64,000 bases of DNA from Isoetes taiwanensis (taxonomy: Eukaryota; Streptophyta; Lycopodiopsida; Isoetales; Isoetaceae): NCBI GenBank assembly GCA_021234155.1, contig JAJEKV010000008.1, positions 8,708,445-8,772,444 of the forward strand, in the 5' to 3' direction. This document shows positions 1 to 10,503 of this stretch, piece by piece; the first letter of the stretch is position 1; each line of letters opens with the position of its first letter. A program made the translations under genes and the position numbers. The notes under the pieces are model-generated. The model saw nothing but the letters and a program-made list of their open reading frames with translations. It was not told where the DNA came from and searched no databases.

Positions 1-797
1 TCAAGGAGTCCTTGTTTCTTTTTTTTAAATCTTTGAATGATGTTGTCAGTGCCGCAATACTTTCCCATTGCTGGGCTATGGAATCCAAATCTTAATTATC
101 TTTTATTTTGGATAGTTCCCTAAGCAGCTCACTCGAATAATTCAGATATGGAAAACGGATCATTTAGGATTGCTTACACATGCCATTAGGGTTTCATGGA
201 GAATCGACCTCCCAATTTAATGGAAATTGTCTAGGGCACATCAAATTGTGAATGCACGGTCGAATTCAACCTTATGGTGATGATGGACTAGTTCCTACTG
301 TCCTCTCTAAATCTACATAACAAATATTAGGGTAATCAGATTATAGGTGATTTAGTTCTTGGGATCTCCTACCTCAATGCAAGCATCCTTATTAAGTAAA
401 CCTATCAGTTTAGAGCAAGTTTTTCTACATAAATTCAATTTCTTTCTCGACTCTTCCATTGGAGGTAATTGATTGATTGGCAATAAAGAGGAAGTTTTTT
501 TTTTAATCATCAAGCTTCTTTTTTTTTTCCCCTTTTTATATATACAAGAAATTTATTGTGGCGACCAAGGTTGCCACGAACACTTCTCTTTTCCACTCCC
601 CTATCTGATAGTAATGGATGTGTGTCGATCCAGAAAGACACAAGATTGGACCCTTCTCTATCATCTTATGTTCTAGCGCCCATAGGATAGAGAGATGTTG
701 TTCATAATGACCATGAGATTTATATTGCGAGCTCACTCTTACATTTAAAATACAACCCCTCAACTTTCTCCATTCACACCCCACCCAACAGTAACTA
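1..797. other. AT-rich intergenic DNA, no gene seen
   Basis: No reading frame with recognisable protein content was found. The stretch has T-runs around 490-540 and otherwise looks like unique or old decayed sequence. Confidence 0.5.
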
Positions 798-1451
798 GTG
801 CCTGTGCATGTGGAGTTGCCCTGGGCACTGTTGTATGGTCTCCGGCCTTTCCCACATGCATCCCCTTTTCTCACAGGAGTGTTGCGGGCTTGGGATCATG
901 TGTGTGTGCTCTTCCAGCTAGATTATGCCTCAGTTTATCACCACTCTTCTCCTTTCTTGTGGGTTCCTCTACCCCCTGCGCACTTCCCCTTAGCTGCCAC
1001 TGTGCATGTTCGGACGCAGGCCCGTTGGAGGCGAGCTGCTGTGCTCACCTTGGAGGATTGGTATTGGGGTGGTCAGCTAGTTTCGTGGGAGTTCTTTCGA
1101 GCTCGCTTTCGCCTGAGGGGCAGTGACCGGGCTATCTGGGAACACGTGACGGGGAGTATTCCGCTACACATACCTATAGTCCCTCAGGATGATGTGGTGG
1201 TGCAGGTTTGGAAGGTTCATCCGGATGTTGTGTCTTCTTGCTTTGTGCGGTCTTCTTACTGGGTGCTGGCTATTCATGACACACTGCCCCCTTCAGGCAA
1301 GTGGTCTCTGCAACTTCCGGGTTCTCGATGGCGCTCGGTTTGGACGTGGATATGGAGCTCACTTCCCCCACCGAAGGTTAGGATGCTTTTGTGGCAGGTG
1401 GTGCACCGCTGTATCAGGGTGAATGCCCTTGTGAGCCGGTTTCCTAGGTGA
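798..1451 (+). pseudogene. LINE remnant, zf-RVT region
   Basis: The open frame ends in a segment with W-x-W-I-W-S-S-L-P-P-P-K-V-R-M-L-L-W-Q, the signature of the reverse-transcriptase-associated zinc-binding domain (zf-RVT) near the C-terminus of plant LINE ORF2. The frame stops soon afterwards, before the expected Cys/His cluster, and no RT core lies upstream, so this is a 5'- and 3'-truncated copy. A related, more decayed piece lies near 33.7 kb and shares the W-x-L-Q-x-P spacing followed by W-x-S-V-W-x-W. Its composition is more GC-rich than its flanks. I consider it dead retrotransposon DNA rather than a cellular gene. Confidence 0.6.
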
Positions 1452-2015
1452 TCCTGAGATTACCTTACCCGTTCTAATTTCTATTAGACTTGTAAGATTC
1501 TATGTGAAATTGAGTTGTATTTAAATATGGAAAGGACATTTAGGTTTATTTTTACTCCCAAGGCTCCCAGGTTGCATCCATATTCCTTGGACAATGAATG
1601 CATAAGTGGAAGTAGGGAATAACTTGACAAATGTTGAGATATGTTCTATTACTATTATGTATTCTATATGTGTGAAAACATTTCTTGCTATTTTTTATGG
1701 CTTTAGCATTAATTAATTGTCAATCATATAATAGTTTTTAAGTGTGATCTTTCGAGTGACTTCCAATTTAGATGGGAACTGCAAATTGGAACGACCATTG
1801 ATTCATTGAAAAGCACCCAATTTCATATTGCATGCATTCTACAAACGTCATATTAGATTTATCAAAACATAGATTGTATTCATAAGTGGATTTGTAATTT
1901 TATTCATCATGATTGGTGGAGAGACCTCATATCTTATCTGGGTAATATGATTTTGTGGCAGCAGAATCTCAGTTCACACAAATAAAACAAATACATGATA
2001 AAATTTTAGAAAGGT
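1452..2015. other. Intergenic, nothing recognised
   Basis: AT-rich sequence without convincing coding potential, repeats or RNA structure that I could identify. Confidence 0.5.
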
Positions 2016-2339
2016 ATGAGGAAAAGACTTCATCCCAGATTGTTGAAGTCTTGGAGCAGTCTTGGAGATGCAAATGCATTGTTTACAGTTAAAAAAAGTG
2101 AAGATGTGAAGAATATAAATCAAAGAAATTTGGATGCTATTTCATGTTTCGAAAGGAGCAGAGGTGGTGTACTCAAAATATGTAAGTTGCTTGCTTCGAT
2201 ACAAGTGTTTCATCATTCCTATAAGGAGATTGCTTGTTGTATGGTTAGACGTACACCTGCATTTGATGAAGCGATAGAAGGGATTAGAATTGAACTTGAT
2301 CAAGAAGAACTTGCTGAAGAAAATAGAAGTGCATATTAG
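2016..2339 (+). CDS. Unrecognised 107-codon ORF
   Basis: An ATG-initiated frame rich in Lys, Glu, Ile and Leu. It contains an S-C-F-E-R-S-R-G-G-V stretch that distantly recalls PPR-type helices, and an acidic C-terminal tail (E-L-D-Q-E-E-L-A-E-E-N). I do not recognise a family. There are no clear splice sites, signal peptide or membrane segment. It may be an exon or remnant of a decayed gene, or a chance frame. It is listed because its composition is more protein-like than its neighbours. Confidence 0.2.
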   Translation: MRKRLHPRLLKSWSSLGDANALFTVKKSEDVKNINQRNLDAISCFERSRGGVLKICKLLASIQVFHHSYKEIACCMVRRTPAFDEAIEGIRIELDQEELAEENRSAY

Positions 2340-4444
2340 TTGTATAGTGGAACACCTTGTGGCTTTATATGTAGGGAAAGGAGCTCGAGGTTGTGAACAA
2401 CACCATATGAGAGGACGAGGCAAAGGAAGAATGCAAGTTCAATGATATGGGTATGCGAAGAATTTGGTCATATCAAGAAGGAATATACTTGTGGGTACAA
2501 GGACGAGGCATGCATGGATGAGTTCATATGACAAGGACGAGGCTAGTATAAGCGAAGGAGGTGAGTTAATTACTGGCAAAGAGGAATTATCTCTTTCTGA
2601 GAAGCAAGTTAGTAAATTATAATTATCATAAAAGGATATTGGAAACTAACTGCGATTATAGATTTAGAAGCTAATGTCATTAAAGTCAGCAGTCCAGAAT
2701 TGTTAAAAAATGTAAATCAAGTGCAGATCTGACAAAGGTGTGCAGATGGAGAGCAATACAGTGCAAAAGATGCATGGACAAGAATACTGGAAGTTCCAAG
2801 TGAAAGTCAAGAATCTTTAAGTATCCCAAATGCATTTTACCAAGTTTTTTTTTTTTTTTTTTTTGGGGTGATATTCATAAATAAGAGTTTTCGTGTATAA
2901 GGTTTAAGAAGGTTCTAAGGTTCTACTTTTTCAATGGCCAATAGATCAGAAAAGCTTACAACCTTTTATTGGCCACGGCATAGCAGAATCTGGTCTACTA
3001 ATTCCACTGCAGGTCGGCCCCTGCTAATCCCACTCCAGATAGATCACCCTTTGCTGGAGAATCGTGCCAAAGTAGGCTAGTGACGCACTGATCCAACATT
3101 TTCTAGTGCAAAAATATCTGTTGAAAATATCTGTTATAGCTTTTTATAGCCGCTGCAATGAAGTAGCAATACAAGGTTTGCTTTTGTAGATTGATGCCCT
3201 ACAATGGCTGTTCCATACACCAGAATAAATCTCTAGTTTTCAAAAGTAGATTCGAAGTAGTTTATTTGCGAATGGCAGCCAATTTCAGACTTTAATAAAC
3301 ATGATCGATTTGATTGAAGCCCCTAAAATGGTCATTTGATTGCAGGCAAGCAGAGAAATGGGAGGCCGGATTTACAGCATTTGGTCATGGTTGTAGGTAC
3401 CTACAATGTGATAGTTTGGGCTCAGTACCCGCAATATGAGAGCGTGGAGAGAATGTAGCTCATTATTTTGAAAAACTTTTTGTTCTGAAGCTCGTGGCAA
3501 CTACTTGGCACGAAAATTTCATTTCTTACAAAGAACAAAAATTGACTATTGTTTGTGCACAAGAGCACAGATGCTTTGCAAGCCGGATGTTTTACACAGG
3601 AGCATTTATGTTTTACATGATGCACAGGAGTCAGATTTTGGAGATGTTTTTGTAAGTCTGACAGGTCTTGAATAGATGTATTGGCTTCTAACTTCTATGA
3701 TTGCCTCATGGAAACCTCGTTTCTGAGCGGATCTCTCAGTCCATTTCACTGAGCGAAATGATGATGGTTATCTTACCAGTCCTCTATTTTAATCCGAACC
3801 GATCAAACTCTTAATGGGATCTAGATAATGTGTATTTGTATGTTCATGCAGTTTCTTTATTTAATGAATAGTAAATAATAGTTGCTTTGAGGTTTATTTT
3901 GCATAGACTTAGTCTTATTGCGGTGACAACATTTGTCTAATAATTCGATAAGTTGTAATGATTTGCAGTATGAACAATTTATGGCTATGATTCCATTGTG
4001 TGTTTTTTATTCCTATTGTTTAGTTGCACTCAAGCTTGATGCAGGACAAGCCCTTCAATGCCATAATAATTGATAGACATAATGTAATTGGTAGAATGTG
4101 TTAGACTGTGTTGGAGCACAGGACTTTCCCCTATGGAAAATACCTTCCTAAAATACCTTCCTTCCTTCCTATGGAAAAAAAGTTTTGAAAATTGTTGTTT
4201 TGGTATGCTATATTAATTGTGCTATATTTAATATTTTTTAACATTGCTCGGCGTTGCCGGGCTTAGTAACAAAGTTCAAGGGCAGGGTTGTTGAACATAG
4301 ATATACAACAATGTGTGTTGGATGTGGACAATGCAAATAACTTTAGCAGAATATTTGTCTGGCACAGACTTCTTGGGTAGTTTCCTACTTTTAACTGGCA
4401 ATTTCTAATCAGTAGATGTTCTATTAGGGACTTTTTTAGCCCAT
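2340..4444. other. Intergenic; 20-nt poly-T run
   Basis: No gene recognised. A run of 20 T at 2845-2864 followed by GGGGTG could be the poly(A) tail of a minus-strand retro-insertion, but no coding body was recognised next to it. Short T/TTCC microsatellite-like stretches occur near 4150. Confidence 0.4.
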
Positions 4445-4685
4445 GAATATAGAGAACTAACACAGGTTAGTGACAACTACATGATAGACTATTTTAATTC
4501 CCATTTAGTCTGAGAAAATATTAGATATTGCAAATATTCCTTTCCAAATTTACCAAAACACAGAGAAAAAAGGGTAAAGTTATTTGTTGCTTCTGTAGAA
4601 AAATCTCGCATTTTAATATTAGAGATATATATGTATATAACTGAAACTGATAACAATGTATGCCATATTGTGCTTTGGTTGATCT
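4445..4685. repeat. Tandem duplication, first copy (241 bp)
   Basis: This 241-bp unit is followed directly by a second copy beginning at 4686 with only a few mismatches. The second copy is interrupted at 4861 by a LINE and resumes at about 7404-7466, where the segment ending GGTTGATCT is found again. The duplication therefore predates the LINE insertion. Confidence 0.8.
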
Positions 4686-4861
4686 GAATATAGAGAACTA
4701 ACACAGTTTAGTGACAACTACATGATAGACTATTTTAATTCCCATTTAGTCTGAGATAATATTAGATATTGCAAACATTCCTTTACAAATTTACCAAAAC
4801 ACAGAGAAAAAAGGGTAAAGTTATTTGTTGCTTCTGTAGAAAATCTCTCATTTTAATATTA
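4686..4861. repeat. Tandem duplication, second copy, left part
   Basis: This matches 4445-4620 almost base for base. It ends exactly where the LINE tail begins. The missing right part of the unit lies at 7404-7466 beyond the LINE. Confidence 0.8.
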
Positions 4862-4886
4862 GAATAGAATAGAATAGAATAGAATA
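4860..4886 (-). repeat. LINE tail microsatellite (TATTC)n
   Basis: About five units of a pentanucleotide sit directly after the LINE 3' UTR (CCGTGGACGCTAAAAAACC, minus strand), at the insertion boundary. This looks like a microsatellite-type tail in place of poly(A). Confidence 0.75.
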
Positions 4887-4967
4887 GGTTTTTTAGCGTC
4901 CACGGAGACCAATTGGCCTATGGGACCCAAACAAAAAAGAGAGCAGCAAGCATATTACTGACAGGAT

Positions 4968-5010
4968 TAAAAAACCCCCGCCCCGAAGGGTTTTCGAGGG
5001 AAAAACCTTA
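4968..5010 (-). other. LINE 3'-UTR hairpin with TTCG tetraloop
   Basis: On the minus strand a GGTTTT/AAAACC stem is followed by CCC-TTCG-GGG and a T-run. The same layout with a different loop is found at 8534 and 12512 on the plus strand. Confidence 0.65.
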
Positions 5011-5055
5011 GCAGTAATAAGCCTGCTGGCACACTGTACAATTGCATAGGACAGT

Positions 5056-6912
5056 TCAATACCGTCCCGTAGGACACAAACGAGTCCGTGCATCCATAAC
5101 CTCCTGGAGGTATGACCCCAACAAACCCACTGACGCCGTAGCCAATAACTGATGCAACGGCTGGCCAGGCACTAGTAATCGAACATATCGCTCTCGGATA
5201 TGGGCAAATGCTGGGCAGGTCTGGAGGGCATGACATTCATCCTCAATTGCGCCCTGGTGGCAACACTGGCAAAGCCTTTGCTCCCGTGCTTCACGAGCCC
5301 AACGCCCTGTTTCAATGCGGAGGCGATGTGCCCCCGTGCGAATGGAAGCTATAAGCCTGCGTTTCTTCATGGGTAGCTGGGTGTACAAGTACTGGTGTGG
5401 GCCTCTTGTGAGCCTAGGATTGACTTGCTGCTGATAGTGTGCCAGCTTAACATGTGTCAGAGCCTCTGCATCCCACAGCTTGCGAAGGAAAGTAGCATCA
5501 AGGTATAGTTTAAGTGCCTCGCGATCTTTCTTTGTCCTGACCTGGACACATCTGTTTGCCTGCACACCCCAGCGTGAGAACCACGGCACGCTTTGTCTTT
5601 CCAGCAGGATTTCAGGCGTTGGGGACCCATTGCCGTGGCCAAAGCAAGGCGGGGCAAGCGTGTATCAGCCATAGCGACCACCTTTTGGAAGTAAACGATA
5701 TGGCGTTCCAATGCAGCCCGTTGAAGGGGTAGAAAGCCTGTCTCCTGGAGTAGGATCTGGTACGGAACTGTGGACTTCACCCCCAGGGCCCGTGCCAAGA
5801 AGGCCTTCTGCACCTGCTCGAGGTCATTCCAGGTGTTGAGGGATATCACCGGACCCCAAACTTCTGCCCCATACAAAAGGGCCGGCTCAACCAAGGCCCA
5901 AACAAATGTGATTTGGTGACCCCGGGCATACAACTCGCCTTGTGGTCATTGTTCTCAGTATGGCATATAGTGCTTTCCAACCCGCAGTGACCCGCAACCT
6001 GATAGCCGCATCCCAATGGGTGGTAGTTGAGAACTCAATCCCCAAGTACTTGTAGGTCGGAGCCACCTCTACCTCTTGCCCCTGGTAAGTGAATGTGGGA
6101 AGCCTTGGCTGACGGGATGATGCAACTAGCAACACCTAGTTTTGGCCAAGTTAACTCGCATGCCAGTGAATTGGCAAAAAGTGTCAAGAGCATCCAGGTG
6201 ACGTTGCATGTCCTCTGGAGTATAGGCCATGAGGTTGACATCGTCAGCATATATGAGTTGCCGGATTGTGTGATGCATGATATGTGCGCCCGCACCTCCA
6301 TGCTCAGAGAGCCAATCTTCCAACTGATCAATGTACAGGCCAAAGAGTGTGGGGGAGAGGGGGCAACCCTGACGCACTCCAATGCTACTGGGTCACCGGG
6401 TTGTGCTGGCGATGTGATACGGCCCGAGCATGCCTCGTGCGACCTATATAATCGCGTGCGCAAGTCCGTGAGGGTCCCCGGTACCGCAATCGTCCCATAG
6501 CTTATTGCGGGATCTTTGTGTCGAATGCCTTTGCAAAATCCACGAAACAACAGTACAGTTTCTGCCGGCGATTCCTGCTATCTTCAATCAATGTGCGCAG
6601 AGTGAAGATATGATCAATGGTGGAATGTCTGGGCCGAAAACCTGCACAGGTAAGAGCTTCGCACCTCCGTTTCCTCTGCCCATATTGTCACCCATTTGCT
6701 CAAGGATGCCCGATAGCAGTTTTGCAAAGAGAGAGTCCATAATAGTACGGTAGTTGGCCTGACATTGAGGGTCCCCTCGCTTTGTATATGGGCACTACTC
6801 TACTAGTGGTCCATTGCGTGGGGAAGCCTTCTCGCAATGCTTTATTGAACAATGCCGCGGAGAACAGGCACCGGTGGAGGCCCACCCATTTCGTAAGCTC
6901 ACCGCATGCCAT
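5056..6912 (-). pseudogene. LINE reverse transcriptase, frame-broken
   Basis: Five successive minus-strand frames together cover the RT and C-terminal region of one LINE ORF2 (6912-6700, 6377-6126, 6135-5887, 5933-5457, 5589-5056). Each boundary is a frameshift or stop. The Y-A-D-D motif remains, so catalytic loss is due to the broken frame rather than the active site. The C-terminal knuckle C-x2-C-H...E-D-E-C-H-A-L-Q-T-C-P-A-F-A-H-I-R matches the element at 10.5-12.7 kb and the fragment at 17.5 kb, placing all three in one family. No apurinic endonuclease domain is present because of 5' truncation. Confidence 0.8.
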
Positions 6913-7403
6913 CTAAATCTGCCGCCTTCCCATTAGCTAAGGCCAGAGGCCCATGATGACATCCCCTCTGTGGATAACCCGAGCCATGCCTATCTGTGGA
7001 GGGATGGTGCCCGCCCCGAGCGGGTCATACAAAATTGCAAAATACCGTACCCATTGCTCCAGGTGATGTTCCCCGTGGGTCGCGTGGGTGCTTGCTCAAG
7101 ACCCTTCTCCGTATGTCCCGGGTGCCGGTCCGTGAGACCAAACATCTGTTGTCGATGCTCTGCGAGGTATCTGGCCTTCTTGTTCTTGAGAAAGGAACGG
7201 TATTGACTGACGGCCTGTGGGCGAGAGATGGGATCAGTGACTTGCCGGAGTGTGCGTTTGAGCTCCCGACACTCATCATCAAACCATCGGTTGCGGGGGA
7301 AGGTGGTGGTGTCTGAGGCTTGCCGTGAGCGGCCTCTCCCAAAGCATCTTACTGCAGCCGTCAGAAGCAGGTGAGTCAGCTGAGCAGATTGTTCTTGAAG
7401 TGT

Positions 7404-7466
7404 GGGAGATATGTATAACTGAAACTGATAACAATATATGCCATATTGTGCTTTGGTTGATCTTTG
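7404..7466. repeat. Tandem duplication, second copy, right part
   Basis: This matches 4624-4685 with a few differences. It completes the second copy of the 241-bp duplication after the LINE and fixes the LINE's right boundary. Confidence 0.8.
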
Positions 7467-7651
7467 AGAAAGAAGGTCTCATACGTGCGTATATAAGAAG
7501 TTGTCATGTAGTCGGGTTAAAAGATGTCATTAATTGAACCTTAACGTTGTTTGTTTGGCATCTATTGTGACATCGTGTTCGAGTTGTGACTATGGACATT
7601 TAACTACCTAATTCAAAGCAACTTCTTTTGGGTGCCCTCCTAAATATTCAT

Positions 7652-7710
7652 TATGAAGGAAGGAAGGAAGGAAGGAAGGAAGTATATTTTAACGTCCACG
7701 AAGGGATGAT
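7652..7710 (-). mobile_element. Very short LINE 3' stub with (CTTC)n tail
   Basis: On the minus strand CGTGGACGTTAAAATATA runs straight into about six CTTC units. The plus-strand LINE ends at 12640-12690 with the same bases and the same tail. Only the last few tens of bases of the element were inserted here. Confidence 0.7.
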
Positions 7711-7759
7711 TAATGTTGGGTAACAAAGTTGGAGAATCTCATTTGACAAGACAAATTTA

Positions 7760-7965
7760 CATCCTAAATGATCTGCATAGATAGTTATACGAATGGGTGA
7801 TTTCAAATGATACATCCTAGATGATCTGATAGATATAAAAATGTGTTGCCTCGAGTTATCCTTTGCATATCAAATATGAATGATTTCAAATGATACATCC
7901 TAGATGATCTGCATAAATCGATATACAAATGCGTTATTTCAAATGGTAATCTTCATATCAAATAT
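7760..7965. repeat. Degenerate short tandem repeats
   Basis: The phrase TTTCAAATGATACATCCTAG is repeated with small changes, along with CATCCTAAATGATCTGCATAGA-like words. About three imperfect copies are seen in 200 bp. No coding content was recognised. Confidence 0.5.
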
Positions 7966-8089
7966 ACTATTGAAACTCCTTTGATGTGCAAAAGGTCTCT
8001 ACTATAAAACATCTCTAAAACTACAAAACAACGTTTCCTCCAAAAGGAACTTTAGAGCAGTTTGATAAATGCCATCAATCCGAGCCATC

Positions 8090-8620
8090 GGACCGGTATT
8101 CTCGAATGGGCGAGCATGCATCTCTTGCATGCATACATGCATGCATTTTCTAGGGCTCTTGTTCGTTTGGGATAGCTATTTCTTGCAGGTTCTTCGTCGA
8201 CTTCTCATCGGCGTTTTCTCCTCTCTCAGCAGTACTCCCTTGACTCCCACCCCCCCCCCTCTAATGTGGATATTATTGTAAACGTTGTTTTTTTGTTGCT
8301 TGGCATGCGTGACCAGCCCCTCGCTTTTTCGAGGTTGTTTTCGTCGCGTGGCACGCGTGACCAGCCCCTCGCTTTTCGATGTTATTGTTTTCTTATCTTT
8401 GTGTTCTAGTTTGTTGATGTGGAGGTACAGTGGGATGCGTGACTCCATCTTCTTCAGACTTCGTGGGTTTCTTTATGGGAGCATTTTTTTGCAGCCTTAC
8501 GTTGTCCAAGCCCCTTGTCAAGGGCTTATCACTAGGGTTTTTCCTCGAAAACCCGAAAGGGCGGGGTTTTTTAATCCCGGCAATAAGCTCTTGGCAGGTA
8601 CACTTAACCGATATCTGTAA
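8090..8620 (+). mobile_element. Orphan LINE-type 3' end, possible short retroelement
   Basis: The right part (8515-8600) carries the conserved LINE 3'-UTR block: GGGTTTT-TCCTC-GAAAACCC, then CCC-GAAA-GGG, then GGGGTTTTTTAATCC. The left part has no RT sequence; it has GCATGCAT palindromes (8112-8142) and a 49-bp tandem duplication near 8294-8390 sharing GCGTGACCAGCCCCTCGC. It could be an internally deleted LINE or a SINE that borrowed a LINE 3' end. No microsatellite tail follows, so the end may be lost. Confidence 0.45.
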
Positions 8621-10500
8621 AATGTTTTTGGGGTCCAGATGATATAACTGGATATTCCCTGTGTTCTTTCATTGTAGGTAGCTTGCGAATGTGCAGCTAC
8701 CCACTCTCAACCATTGTAGAATTTTGCTGAGATGAATGAAAAGCCTAGCTACACTAAAGGTGGTAGAAAGTACTTTTATACCAAATTCTTAACGCCCATA
8801 TAACAGAAGCAATAGCTTATGCAAACAATATTATGAATGGTTATCAAATAATTCAAGAGATGCTTGCAACCTCCCAAGCCTTTGTAGTTTGTAACTGTTA
8901 AGACAATAAAAGCTCAAGCATTATCAATCACATAATTTATAGGCACTGCCAATGAGAGATTTGCTACTAAGATGCAAAACATCCAAGCATACAACACAAT
9001 ATAAGTTCATAAATACTCAAATTAATTCAATATCTTGCTGACTCATCTTAAAAATTCAACGAATGAAATATCCAAATGATTAAGACTGCTCCAAAAACTA
9101 TAGATTCCAAGACTTTCCACTTTCTCCATGTTTCTAAAGCCTTTTTATTTCATACGACTACTCGTAGGTTGTTAAACCCTGGTCTTCATTCTTGATTTTA
9201 CTTAAATCCTGGTCTTCGTTCTTTCTTAAATCCTGGTCTTCCTTCTTAAATTCTGGTCTTCATTTTGCTTTCTTTGATTGCCATGGCCTTCATACTTTGA
9301 CGCACAATGTACTAGCTACCTGGAAAATCATGTTGCTATTCATGGATGTTAATTAAAGCCGTTTATATGGTTATATACTTCATGGCCCATTACATCGATA
9401 AGACTTAATTTAAATGGAAAAAAACTAAAGATCAAAGATTCGATTGCAGAACATCATCGTGTATTATCAGTAGTGAGGATGGAAAGCTCATATAAAGTGT
9501 TCTTACCTGATGATTGTCTGCTCTCATCTTCTAATGATATCTTAGCAAGATGATTGCCTGCTCTCATATTTTAATGATATCTTGCTAGTCCTACTCTAAA
9601 TTGGTGATCAAAATAAAGCAACGCATGGACGAATGTGAACTGCCTGACCAAAATTGGTATAAACGTTGACTTTTTCTCTAGCATTTCTGATTGCGTCCTT
9701 CATGATATAGAATGTGAAAGATAATCAATAGAAGTCATGGACCTAGAAAAACATGGAGTAAATGGCATTCATGAAGCAAACCACAAACATTTATGCCAGC
9801 AGTTATCTACTGTTCACATAAAAAGAAAAAATGCATGGCAAAATCCAAAGTCTCAAATGACAAACATAAAGCATAAAGATCCATAGCACTTGCTAAAAGT
9901 ACCTAAAATAGATAGGCAGATGATGGAACCGTGATGTCAATGACATGACATGCTTTTAATCTCATCGACAACTATGAGGATGTTTAACATAAAAGTTATG
10001 GCAGGAAGATGGCTACCTAAAGGTATGGCAGGAAGATGGCTATCTTAAAACTTTCCTAGGAATCCATGGCAACATTCAAGAAGTACAAATAAATTTGCCA
10101 GCAATAAATAAAGCCATAAGATGCTAAAACTTAGAGCTACATTCTAAATACATGGAATAAGAAATATCAGATAATCCGATAGCAAAATCACGATCATCAT
10201 GTTGGATCTCTTCTTAGCCAAAATCATATAGAAGCACAATTTCAATATTTTCTTGGACAATACCTGAATCTGTGGACTTTTTTTTGAAATCTTTCTTTGA
10301 TGACAGTTTTCATACACTAACAACAGACATCCCCAGCGAGTGCTGCATATGCTTCAACAACAAGCACTAGAATCTTGACATTATAAACATAACGTCTTTA
10401 TCTTTGAATGGATTGAATTCTGGTATAGGTTTACCCATCCACGAACCAACGTTTCTTGCGGTGATGGCTTGGCACTTTGTGGTACATGATGGGCCATTAG
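8621..10500. other. Intergenic with small tandem duplications
   Basis: No gene recognised. Visible structure: about four copies of a CCTGGTCTTC-containing 20-25 bp word at 9177-9265, a two-copy 45-bp repeat at 9509-9595 (GATGATTG..CTGCTCTCAT), and a two-copy 28-bp repeat around 10001-10050 (TATGGCAGGAAGATGGCTA). Confidence 0.5.
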
Positions 10501-10503
10501 GAA

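Larger units (their letters stand above)
4861..7404 (-). mobile_element. 5'-truncated LINE with pentanucleotide tail
   Basis: Read on the minus strand, this element carries LINE ORF2 domains in order: a pre-RT linker near 7350-7200, RT N-terminal motifs near 6900-6700, an R-Q-G-C-P-L-S-P-T-L-F-G motif with an intact Y-A-D-D catalytic box near 6240-6380, a Y-K-Y-L-G-I thumb motif near 6050, and a C-terminal C-Q-C-C-H...H-A-L-Q-T-C-P knuckle near 5200-5290. These occur in several frames, so the copy is dead. The 3' end is a hairpin-bearing UTR and a (TATTC)n tail. The 5' end is truncated inside the ORF, as is typical of target-primed integration. Confidence 0.85.

Noticed and set aside
536-874. 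Minus-strand 112-codon frame near the left edge
   Set aside because: No family resemblance and overlap with low-complexity T-runs; probably chance.
2845-2864. Processed pseudogene marked by the poly-T run
   Set aside because: No exon-like coding body or target duplication was found next to it.
6093-6500. 135-codon plus-strand frame inside the LINE
   Set aside because: It is antisense to the reverse transcriptase motif and Y-A-D-D box, so it is a shadow frame.
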